The notes below the pieces were generated by a model. That model made no database searches. It was not told the DNA's origin and saw nothing but the letters and a program-made list of their open reading frames with translations. This document shows positions 26,461 through 37,397 of a DNA stretch of 64,000 nt, piece after piece. The translations under genes were made by a program, and so were the position numbers. This stretch comes from Elysia crispata (Eukaryota; Mollusca; Gastropoda; Plakobranchidae), in assembly GCA_033675545.1 (NCBI GenBank), contig JAWDGP010007247.1, positions 930,555 through 994,554 of the forward strand, given 5' to 3'. Positions within the stretch are counted from its first letter, which is position 1. Every line of letters starts with the position of its first letter.

Positions 26461-26894
26461 AGGCGATTCGGGCCCCACACAATCAGTATGTGAGTTTAGG
26501 GTCCCATCTTTTCAGTTTCACCGTTATTGATGGGCTTATGCCAGCAATCACCGTGTTGTGGATGGTCTATTTCAAACAACAATCACTTCCACTCCTTCTC
26601 GTTTCCTTCTTCTTTTTCTTCTTGTATCTATATAATTAATATATGTGCAAACTGTTTGCAAAAAATTGAGGGTTGTCTATGTAACATTTTTAACATTTTT
26701 ATTAAGTCCTTAAGGAAGTGGTTGCATTTCATTACTTGTTATGAAGCCCTGAAAATGGGCTTCAGGCATTTATTTCTCAAATTTTACGCAATTTTTTTGT
26801 TTTTATGCCATCTAGAGGAGTATATTGTAATATCATTTTTGACCCGATGAATTTGAAATTTTCTGTACAAGTTTAATATGTTGTTGTCGATCAT

Positions 26895-27893
26895 TCAGAT
26901 GGTAGCTTGGGTCTCTCTCGCAAAGGTGGCCGTTCTGCGCAGATCATCCAGGCATCCAAAGAGCTTATTCTGCAAGGATGTGGGCTGGCTCCAGAAGCGT
27001 TTTCTCAGGACTTTGTACAGTGGACATGTTTGCAGAAGGTGTTCTGCTGTCATTGCTCCAGCTGCGCATGGGCACTGGTCTGTACTGCCAATTTTGAATT
27101 TTGTGAACATGTGGTGGTTCATTCTGTTGTGACCTGTTCTTAGGCGGAAGATAAGTACCTGTTCTGATCTGTCTAATTCATAGTAAGGGTCACATTTATT
27201 GTAGGTAGGGTGTTGGTCTGCCCACTTTCTTTGTTGATATTGTTTGATGATGTGTTTGGCTTCTTTATATGTCGTTGAGCTGCTCTGTTGGTCTTTTTTG
27301 GAGCCTTCTTTAGCCAGCTTGTCTGCCGTTTCATTTCCCACTATGCCACAATGAGCCTGTATCCATTGGAGAACCGTCTCATGTGTTTCAGTGAGTGTGT
27401 AGAGTGTGCCAAAGAGGTAGTCCAGTTCCTTGTCTTTATTTGCATGGACTGCTTGTAGCACTGATTTGGCGTCACTTAGGAAAACTACTTTTGAAGCTGT
27501 GTGTGGGCTTTCCAGTACACGTTTAGCGCCTTGAAGGAGTGCCATTACCTCAGCGTTGTAATTGGAGGAGAAGTGTCCAGTTGGTGTTGAGATTTGTTCT
27601 TCTTCACCTTCAAGGTATTGTATGTAGACTCCTGCCCCTCCATTTCTCACAGCTTTGTCGGCAGATCCATCAGTGTATACACGAGTCCAGGTATCTCTTG
27701 GGAAGTGCTCTTGTATATATTCCAGAGTGAGCGCTTTCATTACAGGTCCACTTTGGTCTTCTTTGTAAAGAATGCCTGGGATTGTACAGCGGATTGTTGG
27801 CTTATGGTGCCCTCTCCATACTCGCTTTTCTAGGGTGACTGGAAGGGGAATTGGCTCTTGTCTCTCTAGTTCTGCGTCTTCCTTTTCAAGCAA
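26895..27893 (-). mobile_element. 5'-truncated non-LTR retrotransposon: RNase H domain and C-terminal zinc knuckle
   Basis: An open frame of 332 codons (counted from a TTG; the frame stays open upstream to about 27975) encodes a type I RNase H. Catalytic carboxylates are present: D75 in YTDGSA, E115 in NAEVMALL, D141 in LSDAKS, D191 in NETADKLA. The last is preceded by the IQAHCGIVGN loop with its His. A C-x-C-x8-H-x4-C knuckle follows (residues 274-290), usual for the end of ORF2 in RNase H-bearing LINEs (Jockey/I-like). Reverse transcriptase and endonuclease are absent, consistent with the 5' truncation typical of LINE insertion. The frame has no stop, so the copy is young or the domain is preserved. 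It acts in reverse transcription of the element, not in a host pathway. Confidence 0.85.
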
Positions 27894-27975
27894 TATTGTT
27901 TGGTGTGTAAAACTACATCGCTTCAGTCGTTTTTTGTTCCTTTTGTTTATGCGTATATATATGTGCGTGTATTTG

Positions 27976-29089
27976 CTCTATCTATTTAAGGCTTTTTAGT
28001 AATAAAAACAAGACTGCTATGAGAGATTTAAAACCGAGGTTTGTTGTTTTATGCCGCAACGGCAATAACTTACAAATTTTGGCAGTCCATAACTTTTTTC
28101 TTTATTATCTGATTTGAACATTTTTTTTTTCAAATTTCATGGCTTCCAAAGAGCTTACCAGAAAAATGCATTTACACAGCTTTACAAGGCAATCTAAAAA
28201 ACCGGTTGTGGTATCTAATATTATAAAAGACAATTTCAATAATATCTTTCGGAGTTTCTCTTTCTCCTCTAAAACCACTCAATGTACCGTACCGTAATAA
28301 AGTTTACAGAATTTTGATCAACCAAGATCAGTGTACAAGTGAACATGATACATTACAAAAACTAATACAAGTTATGAATTTAGGTTAAAAAGCGTTCATG
28401 AAAGTTCATTATCTTTTCATCAGTATTCATTGCCAAAATTATTATAATAAAATTAATGTCTAGGGTCTACCGGTATCTGCTTGCTTTGCGGATTGTTAAA
28501 GATCTAAATTCTAGAGTCATCTCCCTTTGTGCCAGCTGTAGAAAAGCTGAATGCAAGCCTACTTGCTTCATTTAGAATCCACAATTATTGGAAGTTTTAA
28601 AACGGCTTTCGATCTAGATCTAGATGTAGATTTACATCTCAAAGCTAGATCTTATTTTTTTGTCTTATGTATATGATTAAATCTAGCTAAATATGGACGT
28701 CTAAACTCCAAACGAGGTAATGTAACCCTCTTTAGACTCCATATTCGAATTTGGTGTAAGAGTAGTAGAATGTGATGGACATTCTAGAATCTAACCTGTT
28801 TATAAGCCTAATCGATAGATTGTATATATAACTGTACAGTAACAGAGGTTTAGATCGTACAATCAGACCCTCTTATTATTGGACTCTAGCTTGGCTACCT
28901 GCCTTTTACAAGGAGGGAGACATAAATCTATATAATGTCGGCTTCTCATGATGAGATTCATCACCCTAATCTTGGTTATTTTTTTTTACCATAATTTATT
29001 TGGGTTCACATTGTCTGTAAAGCGATGTGCGAGGAAAAAAAATACTATATTTGCCTTTTAAAGTGATTATCAGTAATGAAATTAACATT
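27976..29089. other. Gene-free spacer
   Basis: AT-rich, with no exon recognised. TCTAGATC-type motifs cluster around 28610-28650. Confidence 0.55.
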
Positions 29090-29091
29090 TA

Positions 29092-29978
29092 CAGTGGAAT
29101 CCACTTGAATCAACTCTTGCTTTTAAGTTCACACTACACTGCTGTCCCGTTTTTTTTTTTCCATCTTTGTTTAAGTAACTGATTTTCTGATAAAGTCAAT
29201 GGCATAGGTACATTTTTGCTTAATGTCAACACCTCATGGTAGATGGGAAAAGGTGAAACCCATAAAACGGGGCTGCATAGTGATGCTTCAGCAAGACATA
29301 GCTCTTTGTTTGTAAACCCAATAGGTCTACTGTCAGAGAGTTGCTGCATATTGATACCATGTTGAACAAGGCCAAGCAAAGTTAGTGTGATCTTGCACGG
29401 TTGTGTCACTAACAAAAAAAGGGTGCATAGAGCCTGGGCAGGGTGGAGGCTGGGTGTATCTAGATCTAGATCTATCTTATTGTTGGCTCGCATCATTTGT
29501 GGCAAACAGTGCACTTTTTTCTCCCCACAGCCACTCGCCTTAGCGAATAGCATCATTTTCCGATCCTCCAAGAGTTCTAAGCATTTTTTTTATCAGGTCA
29601 TTATTCTTTTTGTGGTGAAAACAAAACAAAAGTGATAATAGTTCATACTAAAAAAGTGTAAAGCTGAAAAAAAAGTAATCAAGAATTGTAGGTATGTATG
29701 GATATCTTGTGTTTTTTTGTGTGTAGTACATCAAGTTTTTTAAATAAACTTCTTTTCAGACTTAATGTGGTTTTTTCTTTGGCTTAATAACTACAGTAAT
29801 AGCTATAAATAACCAAATGGAGACACTTCAAAGGGAGACCATTATCATAGGTAACGAAAGGGAGACAACTTGTACATGAATTTTTGGATGTAATTCCTGG
29901 AAATGGATAAAGTCAACCTTGCTTGAAGGCAGCACTTTATTTTGGTCCCAAGGTGTTGACTTTAGGCTGATTCCACTA
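29092..29978. mobile_element. Non-autonomous pogo/Tigger-like DNA element
   Basis: The left end is TA followed by CAGTGGAATC (29092-29101). The right end is GATTCCACTA (29969-29978) followed by TA, the inverted copy with one mismatch. Inner inverted segments also match: TGTCAACACCT near 29224 pairs with AGGTGTTGAC near 29951. TA target duplication and CAGTGGAA-type ends fit the pogo/Tigger branch of Tc1/mariner. A 145-codon minus-strand frame inside (29134-29571) resembles no transposase I know. Confidence 0.5.
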
Positions 29979-30598
29979 TATACCATTGCGTTAAATATCA
30001 ACTACAGCTAAATGCAAAACTAAAAGATGCGCTCTGCACATATTCAATTATTCACCTGAAATAATCAGAGTGAAAAAGTAATGGTTTGGACAGGGACAAG
30101 ATCTTGTCATATTATTTATGAGCAATTTTCTAGGCCAGGCCATTTGTTGTCGAATTCTAGATGTGCATACAATCTTTTCTTTTTTCACTTTTAAATATGA
30201 TCCTCATTGTATGGAAATGGAATAATTAATCATTATTTTGACAGAGTTCAAAGGGAATTCAATCAAACATGTAAAAAAAAACCAAACTAAAATCCCCCAA
30301 AAAACTAGCACCTGAACACAAAAAACCAAACAGCATATACAAGCATTGAATTCTATGGAATGATTGAACATAGTTTAAGAAATAATGTCGAAAAATAATG
30401 GGATTCTCAAACCTATTTGAACTGAGTTTAGGTCAAAATGAATTCAAAATGAAGATGATTAAGCGTTATCCAACCATCTTTTCATATACAAATACTAAGA
30501 TTGCCTTTGTTTTTAACTTTACACTTTTTTCACAGACCTTGTTAAAGACCAAGACCAATTTAAACAAAGTGAGCAATCAAGAGCACAATCTAAGCAGC

Positions 30599-30650
30599 AT
30601 GTATGATGTGATTATCATCAAAGAGGGCTATTGTAGGCCGGAAGCTCAAG
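30599..30650 (+). CDS. MBLAC1: MBLAC1-like exon 1
   Basis: Starts ATG TAT GAT and encodes MYDVIIIKEGYCRPEAQ, matching the N-terminal strand of MBLAC1 proteins. Ends with one base of a Gly codon; donor GTAATT. Confidence 0.85.
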
Positions 30651-33600
30651 GTAATTGTCTATGGAATCGGCTCTATTTTAACATTTTTATAAAAAAAAAT
30701 TTAAAACAGAAAAAAAAACAAGCTAAGCAGAAACAATTGTGACATTTTCCTGCTTCCCTCAACTAAATATTATTTTGTGTGTTGCTGATGATAGTAACCA
30801 CATCAGATAGGAGGAAACTGATGACAGCGGTAGGAGAGTAGGGATATGATGCTGCTGCTCCTAAGAGAGCAATTAAAGTTGACAGCAGACAACTTGTGGT
30901 GCTGCAATTATTGACAGCAGGCATAGCCGAAGGCAGTAAGCTTGGAATGATATAAATGGTAAAGGGAGACATAGTTGACAGCAGAAAACATGGTGTTGCT
31001 TAGAGGTTTAACCGAGTAAACCTTTCCCTGTGCTGTCCCTGTAATCTGTCCAGGGAGACAGTGTCTAACCTTCATGCAATACCAGTCATGTTTTTGTCTA
31101 CAATTGAGTAACAGTGTTGTACACATTAGCAAAAACACTTGCGACACCTGTCATGTGCTGGTGCTTTCATTTTAGTGCACTTATGAGAAAAAAACTTTTA
31201 AATGCCTTCTTTTTTTTTCTTTTCACAATTGACTTTTGAGACACCTTAAGCATTGATAAGGACTATTTGCTTTAATTACATACCTTTGCCTTTATACATG
31301 TTGGAATAAATTTATACAATCCTAAACAATTGTATGGCCCTCAACTTGGTAAGGTCTAAAACAGATTGCTGGTCCGAATCGGTAGCAATAGGATATATTC
31401 ATGATAGGTTGAAATGGGCCAAATGAATTAATGTAAGTATATGAGCTTTTTTAAATTTTCTTTTTATAGTCACTAATTACTCTAAGACCAAATCTATAAG
31501 ACAATGTGCATTAAAAGAAAAATCTTTGTGAAGGGTCGATGAGAGCAAGCGGAACTGTTACACTCCTAAAGGGGCCAAAGAGAAACATCTTGGTTGATGC
31601 TGGTAGCCCATGGGATAAGGAGGAAATTGTCCAAGGTAAAACAGCTACTTGTTTGTATGGAATTATTAAATTCAATCTTATTTATTTTTCATCCATGAGA
31701 AAGGGAAAAAAGAAACTAAACGTAAGGAACACTTAAATACATCATGTAAAAGTCAAATTGAGAAAATGTCAGAATTTTTGTAGCTAAACTGTTTATTTCA
31801 TAGTCAGTTTTCCTATTGGCTGCTGTTGTACACTAGCAGCTAATATCATTCAGATTAGGAAACTGTAGTTATTAATTTCTTCTGTAGATTTTTTTACTGA
31901 ACTCATTTTTTGACAGCCGAAGTTATCTTTAGATTGTTTTTATGTCATCATCGATTAGTGCTAGATTGTGTACTTAGGACACTTATTGGCTTCTGATGTC
32001 ACCTCTAGAGTAAAAAAATTGTTGAAGAAAGAATGAATTGTTCTTAAAAAAAAGTAAACAAACAGGGAAGAATGACACTTTTTGTTTGGTAGACTAACAA
32101 CTTTTACCTCTCTCTTTGAAACTTAGAGCAAGGAAGTTTTATCTCCATTTGCCTGTATATTGTTCAGGCTTGCTGAGGCAAGATGTGCGGCCTGAGGATA
32201 TTCACTATATGGTCTGCACGCACGGCCACCCAGACCACGTAGGCAACACAAACCTCTTTACAAAAGCTGTGCTCATCATGGGATTCAATATACAGTTTGA
32301 GGATCAGTACTTCTTGCACGATTTCAAACAGGTAAAAGATTAGTGAAAAATGCAAGGTGGATTTGGTTATCAGAAATCTAATTTTTAACTCTATTGCAAA
32401 ACTCAGACTATCATTTTCCCCTTTTTTGATTATTTTCTTAATGTTGAACTGGCTCTTCAATGTAATTTTAATAGGGTGCTAATTTTACTGAAAGCTCCAT
32501 ATCTTATTCCACCTATGTATCTAAAGCTCTTTTCTGAATAATTCATCTTTTTATAAAATCACAAGACTCATTTTAAAGCTCTATCTTTGGTTTGCATGTG
32601 TCTGTATTGGGGAAGGAGTGGTTTTGGTCCTTCTCAGTTAACAGCGTGTCTTAACCTTTCTCGCCCATATGTAGGCTTTGCCCTGCGATGAGCATAAATG
32701 TGGGAAATGAAGCTCTGAGGGGGATGTTGTGCGCCCATATAATTAGTTTTTCACTGGCCAGCATATTTGAAACTTCATAATTTTCTAAATGCCCCATCTC
32801 AGTTAATCGGCAGTCTTTGTATCTGTCCTAAGAATATCAACCAACGAGAAGGTGAGTTTCACCCTCTTTGAACTGTTGGAGGAGCCCATTAGGTGTAAAG
32901 AACAAATTGCAATTTAGGCATGTCTGTTGGTACTATGATATGAGATGGGTAGTTGAGATAATTGACACGTGGGGAACCCATTTCCATTGCATGTAGTTGT
33001 GACAAAGACCAAAGAACAATAGAATAATTAGACAGCGGTGATGCTACCATATGGCCCTTTTTTCCCCCCCCACAACCTAACCCCAACCCCACCCGCTACT
33101 CTCAATACAGAGCCCTGACAAAGACTAGGCATGACGGCTACCCCCAGTCTTACTGGAATCATGCAGATTGCAGCTAGAAGTGGTGTTTGATAAAAAGTAT
33201 CATGATAGGCCAATTTTTGTAATAGGTCTACCTTTAGACCTATCTTTTTACAGGTCTATCTCAGCCTCTTTATACTGAAATCCCGAGTAAGAAAGGGAGA
33301 AGTTTACTGAGTGAGATGCAAACAAAGGCATGAGTTGAGAGAGTGATGTATGCATGTATGTATGTAAGTTATCAGACCTCAGCTCGGGCCAGACAAGCCT
33401 AAAGGGCAGACCTTGTTATTGGTCAGGTTTCCTTCTTTCTTCTTTACCCTCTCACTGTATCATTTCTCCTTACTCTCTTTGCTCCATTATAAATTATAAT
33501 TGCTGGTATTTAGTTGTATCTCTACAGTTTCTTATTTTCTTTAATCAAAAGGATTATGCACTGACTCTTGAGGCTTTAGCTTAGATGAAAAACCGAACCA

Positions 33601-35736
33601 GACTCAAAATTTTGCTTGTTTTAAATGACTTCTAATCTTTTTCTGTTTTATTCACTCAGAAGCAAGCTACAAAAAGCTATTGGCAGGTTGTTAATGATCA
33701 AATTTTATTTGCTTTTTACCTTGCTTCTTCAGGGCATCCCATATGAAATTGATGAAGAAATAGAAGTTTGGCCTACACCAGGACATACTTCAGAGGATGT
33801 GTCAGTTGTTGTGAAGTGCACCAATCTTGGAACAGTGGTTGTGGCAGGTACAGTCTCTTCCCCCCCCCCCCAAATCTGCCTTTTCTACATTCTTCCATTT
33901 TAATTTTTATTGATAGTTGTGAAAAGATTTTTGGCACTCTTGCATGGTATAAAATGATGTGATTTGTACTTCCACTTGCAGATTAGATTTTCTTTCTTTT
34001 TTCAATGTAGACTCTGTATGGCTAATTTAGCTACTGTCTTCAGGGCTCACATTCTAATATTCTTATTCCCTCCTAAGTCTCTCTTTTTTTGCACCAAGTC
34101 TCTAAATTTTACATTGCCATCCTTCATTTTTCAAGCTAAAACTTTCAGTGTAACAACAAACTGACGGAGCACTAGCTTACTCTTATATCTACTGGCCACA
34201 ATTAGGACAGAATGAGAACTTGCTATGTAACGAAGGACTGAGCATAAGCTCCTACTTTTATAATTGCTAGCCAGGATTGCAATAGTATGACAACTTGCTG
34301 AGTAGCGAGAATTTTGATAAAAGATTTTCTGAAGATTATGAGATATGAAAGTGTTGAAGACCCAAATAACTTCAAGCAAACTAATAGTGATTTACAGTTT
34401 TCATCAAATAAAATATCCTATGGCTTCTGCCTAACCATTTAAGCTTTATACCTGGGTGAAGTGAGATAACAAAACCGTATATACAAGCCTCTCAATCATA
34501 CATGTTGCCTTTGCTTTCTCAATATTATACACAAATTTTCCATAATCTATTTAGCTTCCATTCAGGCCATTGGAAATCACAATTTGACTTGTGGTATTTC
34601 AGTATTGTTTATTGTTTATATACGAGAAGATGGGCAATTTTTATGCATGTGCATATTTTTAAAAGAAATCGTTAAATAAAACTTTTCTCGATATATACTT
34701 TCCAAGAGATATTGTTATGCTGAAAGTTACTACAGTGACTTGTAAATACTGACAGGTGACTTGTTTGAATGTGAAGCTGACTTGGATTCCCCGAACCTGT
34801 GGCAGGACCAGAGTCACAGTCCGCATCAGCAAGAACAGAGCAGGATAGAGGTCCTCAGGGTGGCGGACTTCATTGTACCAGGACATGGGCCAATGTTCCA
34901 GGTAGTTCAGTCCTTGGTAGACAATATTGGCTCATCATAAACAATTTTCATTCAGAAGCCTTTTCCCCCACAGGCCTTCTTTAATGATTTTTACAATTTT
35001 GTTATATTGATGCTGTTCAGTGAAATCGTATCCAAGCGCTATCCTTGAAGATTAATGCCAAACTTGTATTGTGCAAGTGAAAGCCAAACCCTTTTTAAGT
35101 GTGTCAAATATTGTCAAATAGATTCTTTAAAAAGATCTCCCATATGTGTAAATTATGCTTTAAATATAACTAGGCTCTAATGCTTTTAAGAAATCTATTT
35201 TCTCTTAAGAGGGTACTTTGTGATGAAACAAGATCTAGATGTATATAATGTTTCAATAGAAATTGTACACATCCATCTATCAATCTATTTTTGTCCTCAG
35301 AAGTAAAGGTAAGTGGTATTTTTCTTCCAAGTGATTGTAATCTAGTGCAGGGTTCAGTGTTTAGCAAAGTGGTGCCCTGTGGACATAATTTTAATCAGAA
35401 TTTTACTTTATATCTATATGTGTTTTGCTTTTAAAAAAAGAGATTAATCATCAGGAAGAATTGAAAAATAAAAGTGCTCTGTCCCCACTGAGTTGATGAG
35501 CAATATTTATTGCTACTTGCTACTTTCTCTCGACATGAATCAAGTTAACTCAGAATAATGTTCAAGACATTTCTAAAAAAAATAAAAAAAATATCATTTC
35601 ATATTTATCTTGGTTCCCTCAGGTACCTGGCCATATCAAGTCACAGATGAAAGTGGTCATGATTGTAGAGGAACAGTTTTGCTCACCACAGCTAACTTCA
35701 ACCAAGTCAGAGTGTATCATTGTGGAAACAGAGTAA
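30599..35736 (+). CDS. MBLAC1: MBLAC1-like metallo-beta-lactamase domain protein, complete, six exons
   Basis: Six exons (693 nt) join in frame into 230 residues, close to vertebrate MBLAC1 (about 266). Order seen: N-terminal MYDVIIIKEGY, then SMRASGTVTLL and NILVDAGSPWDKE (strand before the active site). The zinc motif THGHPDHVGN follows (H70, H72, D74, H75), then EVWPTPGHTSEDVSVVV (H124), VVVAGD (D146) and FIVPGHGPMF (H188). Every metal ligand of the fold is present. Vertebrate MBLAC1 has been described as a nuclease acting on histone pre-mRNA 3' ends; the worm homologue is SWIP-10. Localisation is probably cytosol/nucleus, as no signal peptide is seen. The ATG at 30599 was chosen because its short exon supplies the family's N-terminal strand. 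Exon 5 can also be read through its donor to a stop at 34938-34940, giving 205 residues. Confidence 0.92.
31534..31635 (+). CDS. MBLAC1: MBLAC1-like exon 2
   Basis: Encodes SMRASGTVTLLKGP, then NILVDAGSPWDKEEIVQ. Acceptor TTTGTGAAG has a poor pyrimidine tract, but the phase and the family alignment support it. Donor GTAAAA. Confidence 0.87.
32168..32331 (+). CDS. MBLAC1: MBLAC1-like exon 3 (zinc motif)
   Basis: Carries VCTHGHPDHVGNTNLF, the H-x-H-x-D-H metal-binding signature, and ends LHDFKQ in phase 0. Acceptor TATTGTTCAG, donor GTAAAA. Confidence 0.95.
33733..33847 (+). CDS. MBLAC1: MBLAC1-like exon 4
   Basis: Encodes GIPYEIDEEIEVWPTPGHTS and then VSVVVKCTNLGTVVVA. H124 of TPGH is a metal ligand. 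Acceptor CTTCTTCAG; donor GTACAG sits just before a C run. Confidence 0.94.
34165..34325. repeat. Degenerate tandem duplication, period about 76 bp, in MBLAC1 intron 4
   Basis: GAGAACTTGCTATGTAACGA and GACAACTTGCTGAGTAGCGA lie about 76 bp apart, each preceded by CTACTGGCCA/TTGCTAGCCA-type sequence. The minus-strand frame shows the same duplication as two RY.AS.....ILAS.YKS blocks. Confidence 0.7.
34756..34901 (+). CDS. MBLAC1: MBLAC1-like exon 5
   Basis: Encodes GDLFECEADL, a polar insert, and RVADFIVPGHGPMFQ with the last metal-ligand His. The donor CAG|GTAGTT is at 34902. If unused, translation continues VVQSLVDNIGSSS to TAA at 34938-34940. Confidence 0.9.
35623..35736 (+). CDS. MBLAC1: MBLAC1-like exon 6 (C-terminus)
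   Basis: Follows a pyrimidine-rich acceptor (TTGGTTCCCTCAG) in phase 0. It encodes VPGHIKSQMKVVMIVEEQFC and a Ser/Glu-rich end, with TAA at 35734-35736. Basic and hydrophobic residues after the VPGHGPMF core fit the usual MBLAC1 C-terminus. Conservation is lower here than elsewhere. Confidence 0.78.
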   Translation, partial: VPGHIKSQMKVVMIVEEQFCSPQLTSTKSECIIVETE

Positions 35737-36454
35737 AAAGCATTCCGAAAAGTTTTTAGGATGCAGATTTATGATATTATTTGACACATTATGTCACTGT
35801 TAAGTAACCCATGAAGTTTATTCATGATGTGTACGGCATTACTCAGGTAAAAGATGTAGCTTACTGCCCAAATGTTTGAAAATTACATTTTTCAAGTTTT
35901 GACGTTTATGAAAATGTGAAAATAATTTTAAGCTGTTCATGCCATCCAGTTTCTTATGCTAGAGGAACGATATGCTTTTGTTGAATTTGTTGAGCATTTT
36001 TATCTTGCACTATTCTAGTATCATATTATTTTGTCCTATTTTGTTTAATATTTTCCTCATTGCTCAAAGTCATGAACAACTAGTATTTTAGCTTTGACAG
36101 GAAAATGAAATATTTCAACCTGGCAAATGTGCGCTCATTCATAGTTCATTACAGTCCTTTTTAAGCACACTGGTTTGACTGCTTAACCTTAAAGCTGAAA
36201 TTTTACTTTGAGGCAAATTTTATACAGTTGTACAGTACTCCTTAAATTCAAAGAACATCTTGCATTGAACAAACAGTAAAATCCCTGTTTTTTTTCCTTA
36301 TTGGACTCTCTTAAAATGCCATGCATCAAACGAACTAATCTCAGACCTGTCCTCGGGTTCAAAGAACTACAAGTATTTGCAAATCCACTATAGAATGCTT
36401 TTCTGCTTAGAAACTATGCAGTTGAAATACAATCAAAAGATCTCCTGTCGCCTG
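35737..36454 (+). other. Probable 3' UTR of MBLAC1-like gene
   Basis: AT-rich sequence after the stop. No AATAAA occurs at a typical distance; the nearest clear ones are at 36652-36657 and 36784-36789, beyond the small MITE, so the transcript may run through it or use a variant signal. Confidence 0.4.
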
Positions 36455-36571
36455 TTAACTCTTTGAATCCGAGGGGCCGCACTCAGTTTCAGTTTTGGAC
36501 AAGCTGCCGTAGCCTGCGGCCGCTAGATAGACTCTTTATAGAGGCTTTTATTTAAGGCCTGAAAGAGTTAA
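36455..36571. mobile_element. TTAA-flanked piggyBac-like MITE, 117 bp
   Basis: TTAACTCTTT at 36455-36464 is exactly inverted as AAAGAGTTAA at 36562-36571. The interior is GC-rich compared with its surroundings (GAGGGGCCGC and GCGGCCGC) and can fold. TTAA at both ends plus CTCTTT-type termini is the piggyBac pattern. No coding content. Confidence 0.65.
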
Positions 36572-37397
36572 AAAATGCTTGAAGTGTAAAGGTGTTGGGC
36601 TCCCATTATGCCATAGTATATATACTGAGGTTAGGGGAGAGCAAAGGAGATAATAAAAAGAGACGGGGAAGTGGACAGGGAGCTGCAGCATAATGCATGA
36701 TATAAGATCAAAGAGCGGAAGCGGCGTTGACTTGGGCAATGGTGGTAAGGGAAAGAAGTGGCTTTATAGACACATGGTTAATTAATAAAACCAAGGGAGG
36801 TACTTTTGTGGTAATTTCACTTTGGTTGGTTATTTCTCTTGGATGCCTTATGTCATGGCTCCAACAAACCTTGCGTTCATGGCACTGTTAAAAATCACGG
36901 AACTAATTCGTTGAGTCCGAGGTGTACTGCATTGGTTTCTCTTTATTGCGGCTTTCTGGCTTTTCTAATGCATTTGATTGTATGTACTTATGCAGTAACA
37001 TGATTATATGAGGTTTGTATTCATGAAATGCTTCTGAGTTCACATTTACCAATCACTTTTCTTTTATTTATGAATTATCTTTCACATCACCATAAGCATT
37101 ACTAAGCTATGTGTCATATTTATGTAAAGGATAGACTCAGGGAGAGAGTTTGGAAAAGACTTTCTTGCCAAACAGGGAGCACATATAAATTTTATGCACC
37201 AATTTGCTTCCTATCCATGTGTATTTTTTTTCTTAATTTACATCGAGGCTCCATCTTTATGTGTAATATATGTGTACTTTTCTTAGAACAACAAAATTAG
37301 CCACTTTGAAATGAAGCATTTTTCCTCAAAACCCTTACTTTTTTATTCTGTTATTGTAGTGACGTCGTGATGTGTATTCTCACATATATATCAAGGA

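Noticed and set aside
29134..29571. A 145-codon minus-strand open frame
   Set aside because: Lies wholly inside the pogo-like element, resembles no family I know, and has no splice or composition support for a host gene.
32660..32760. TTAACCTTTCTCGCCCATAT as a piggyBac-type left end
   Set aside because: No matching inverted end could be found downstream within a reasonable distance.
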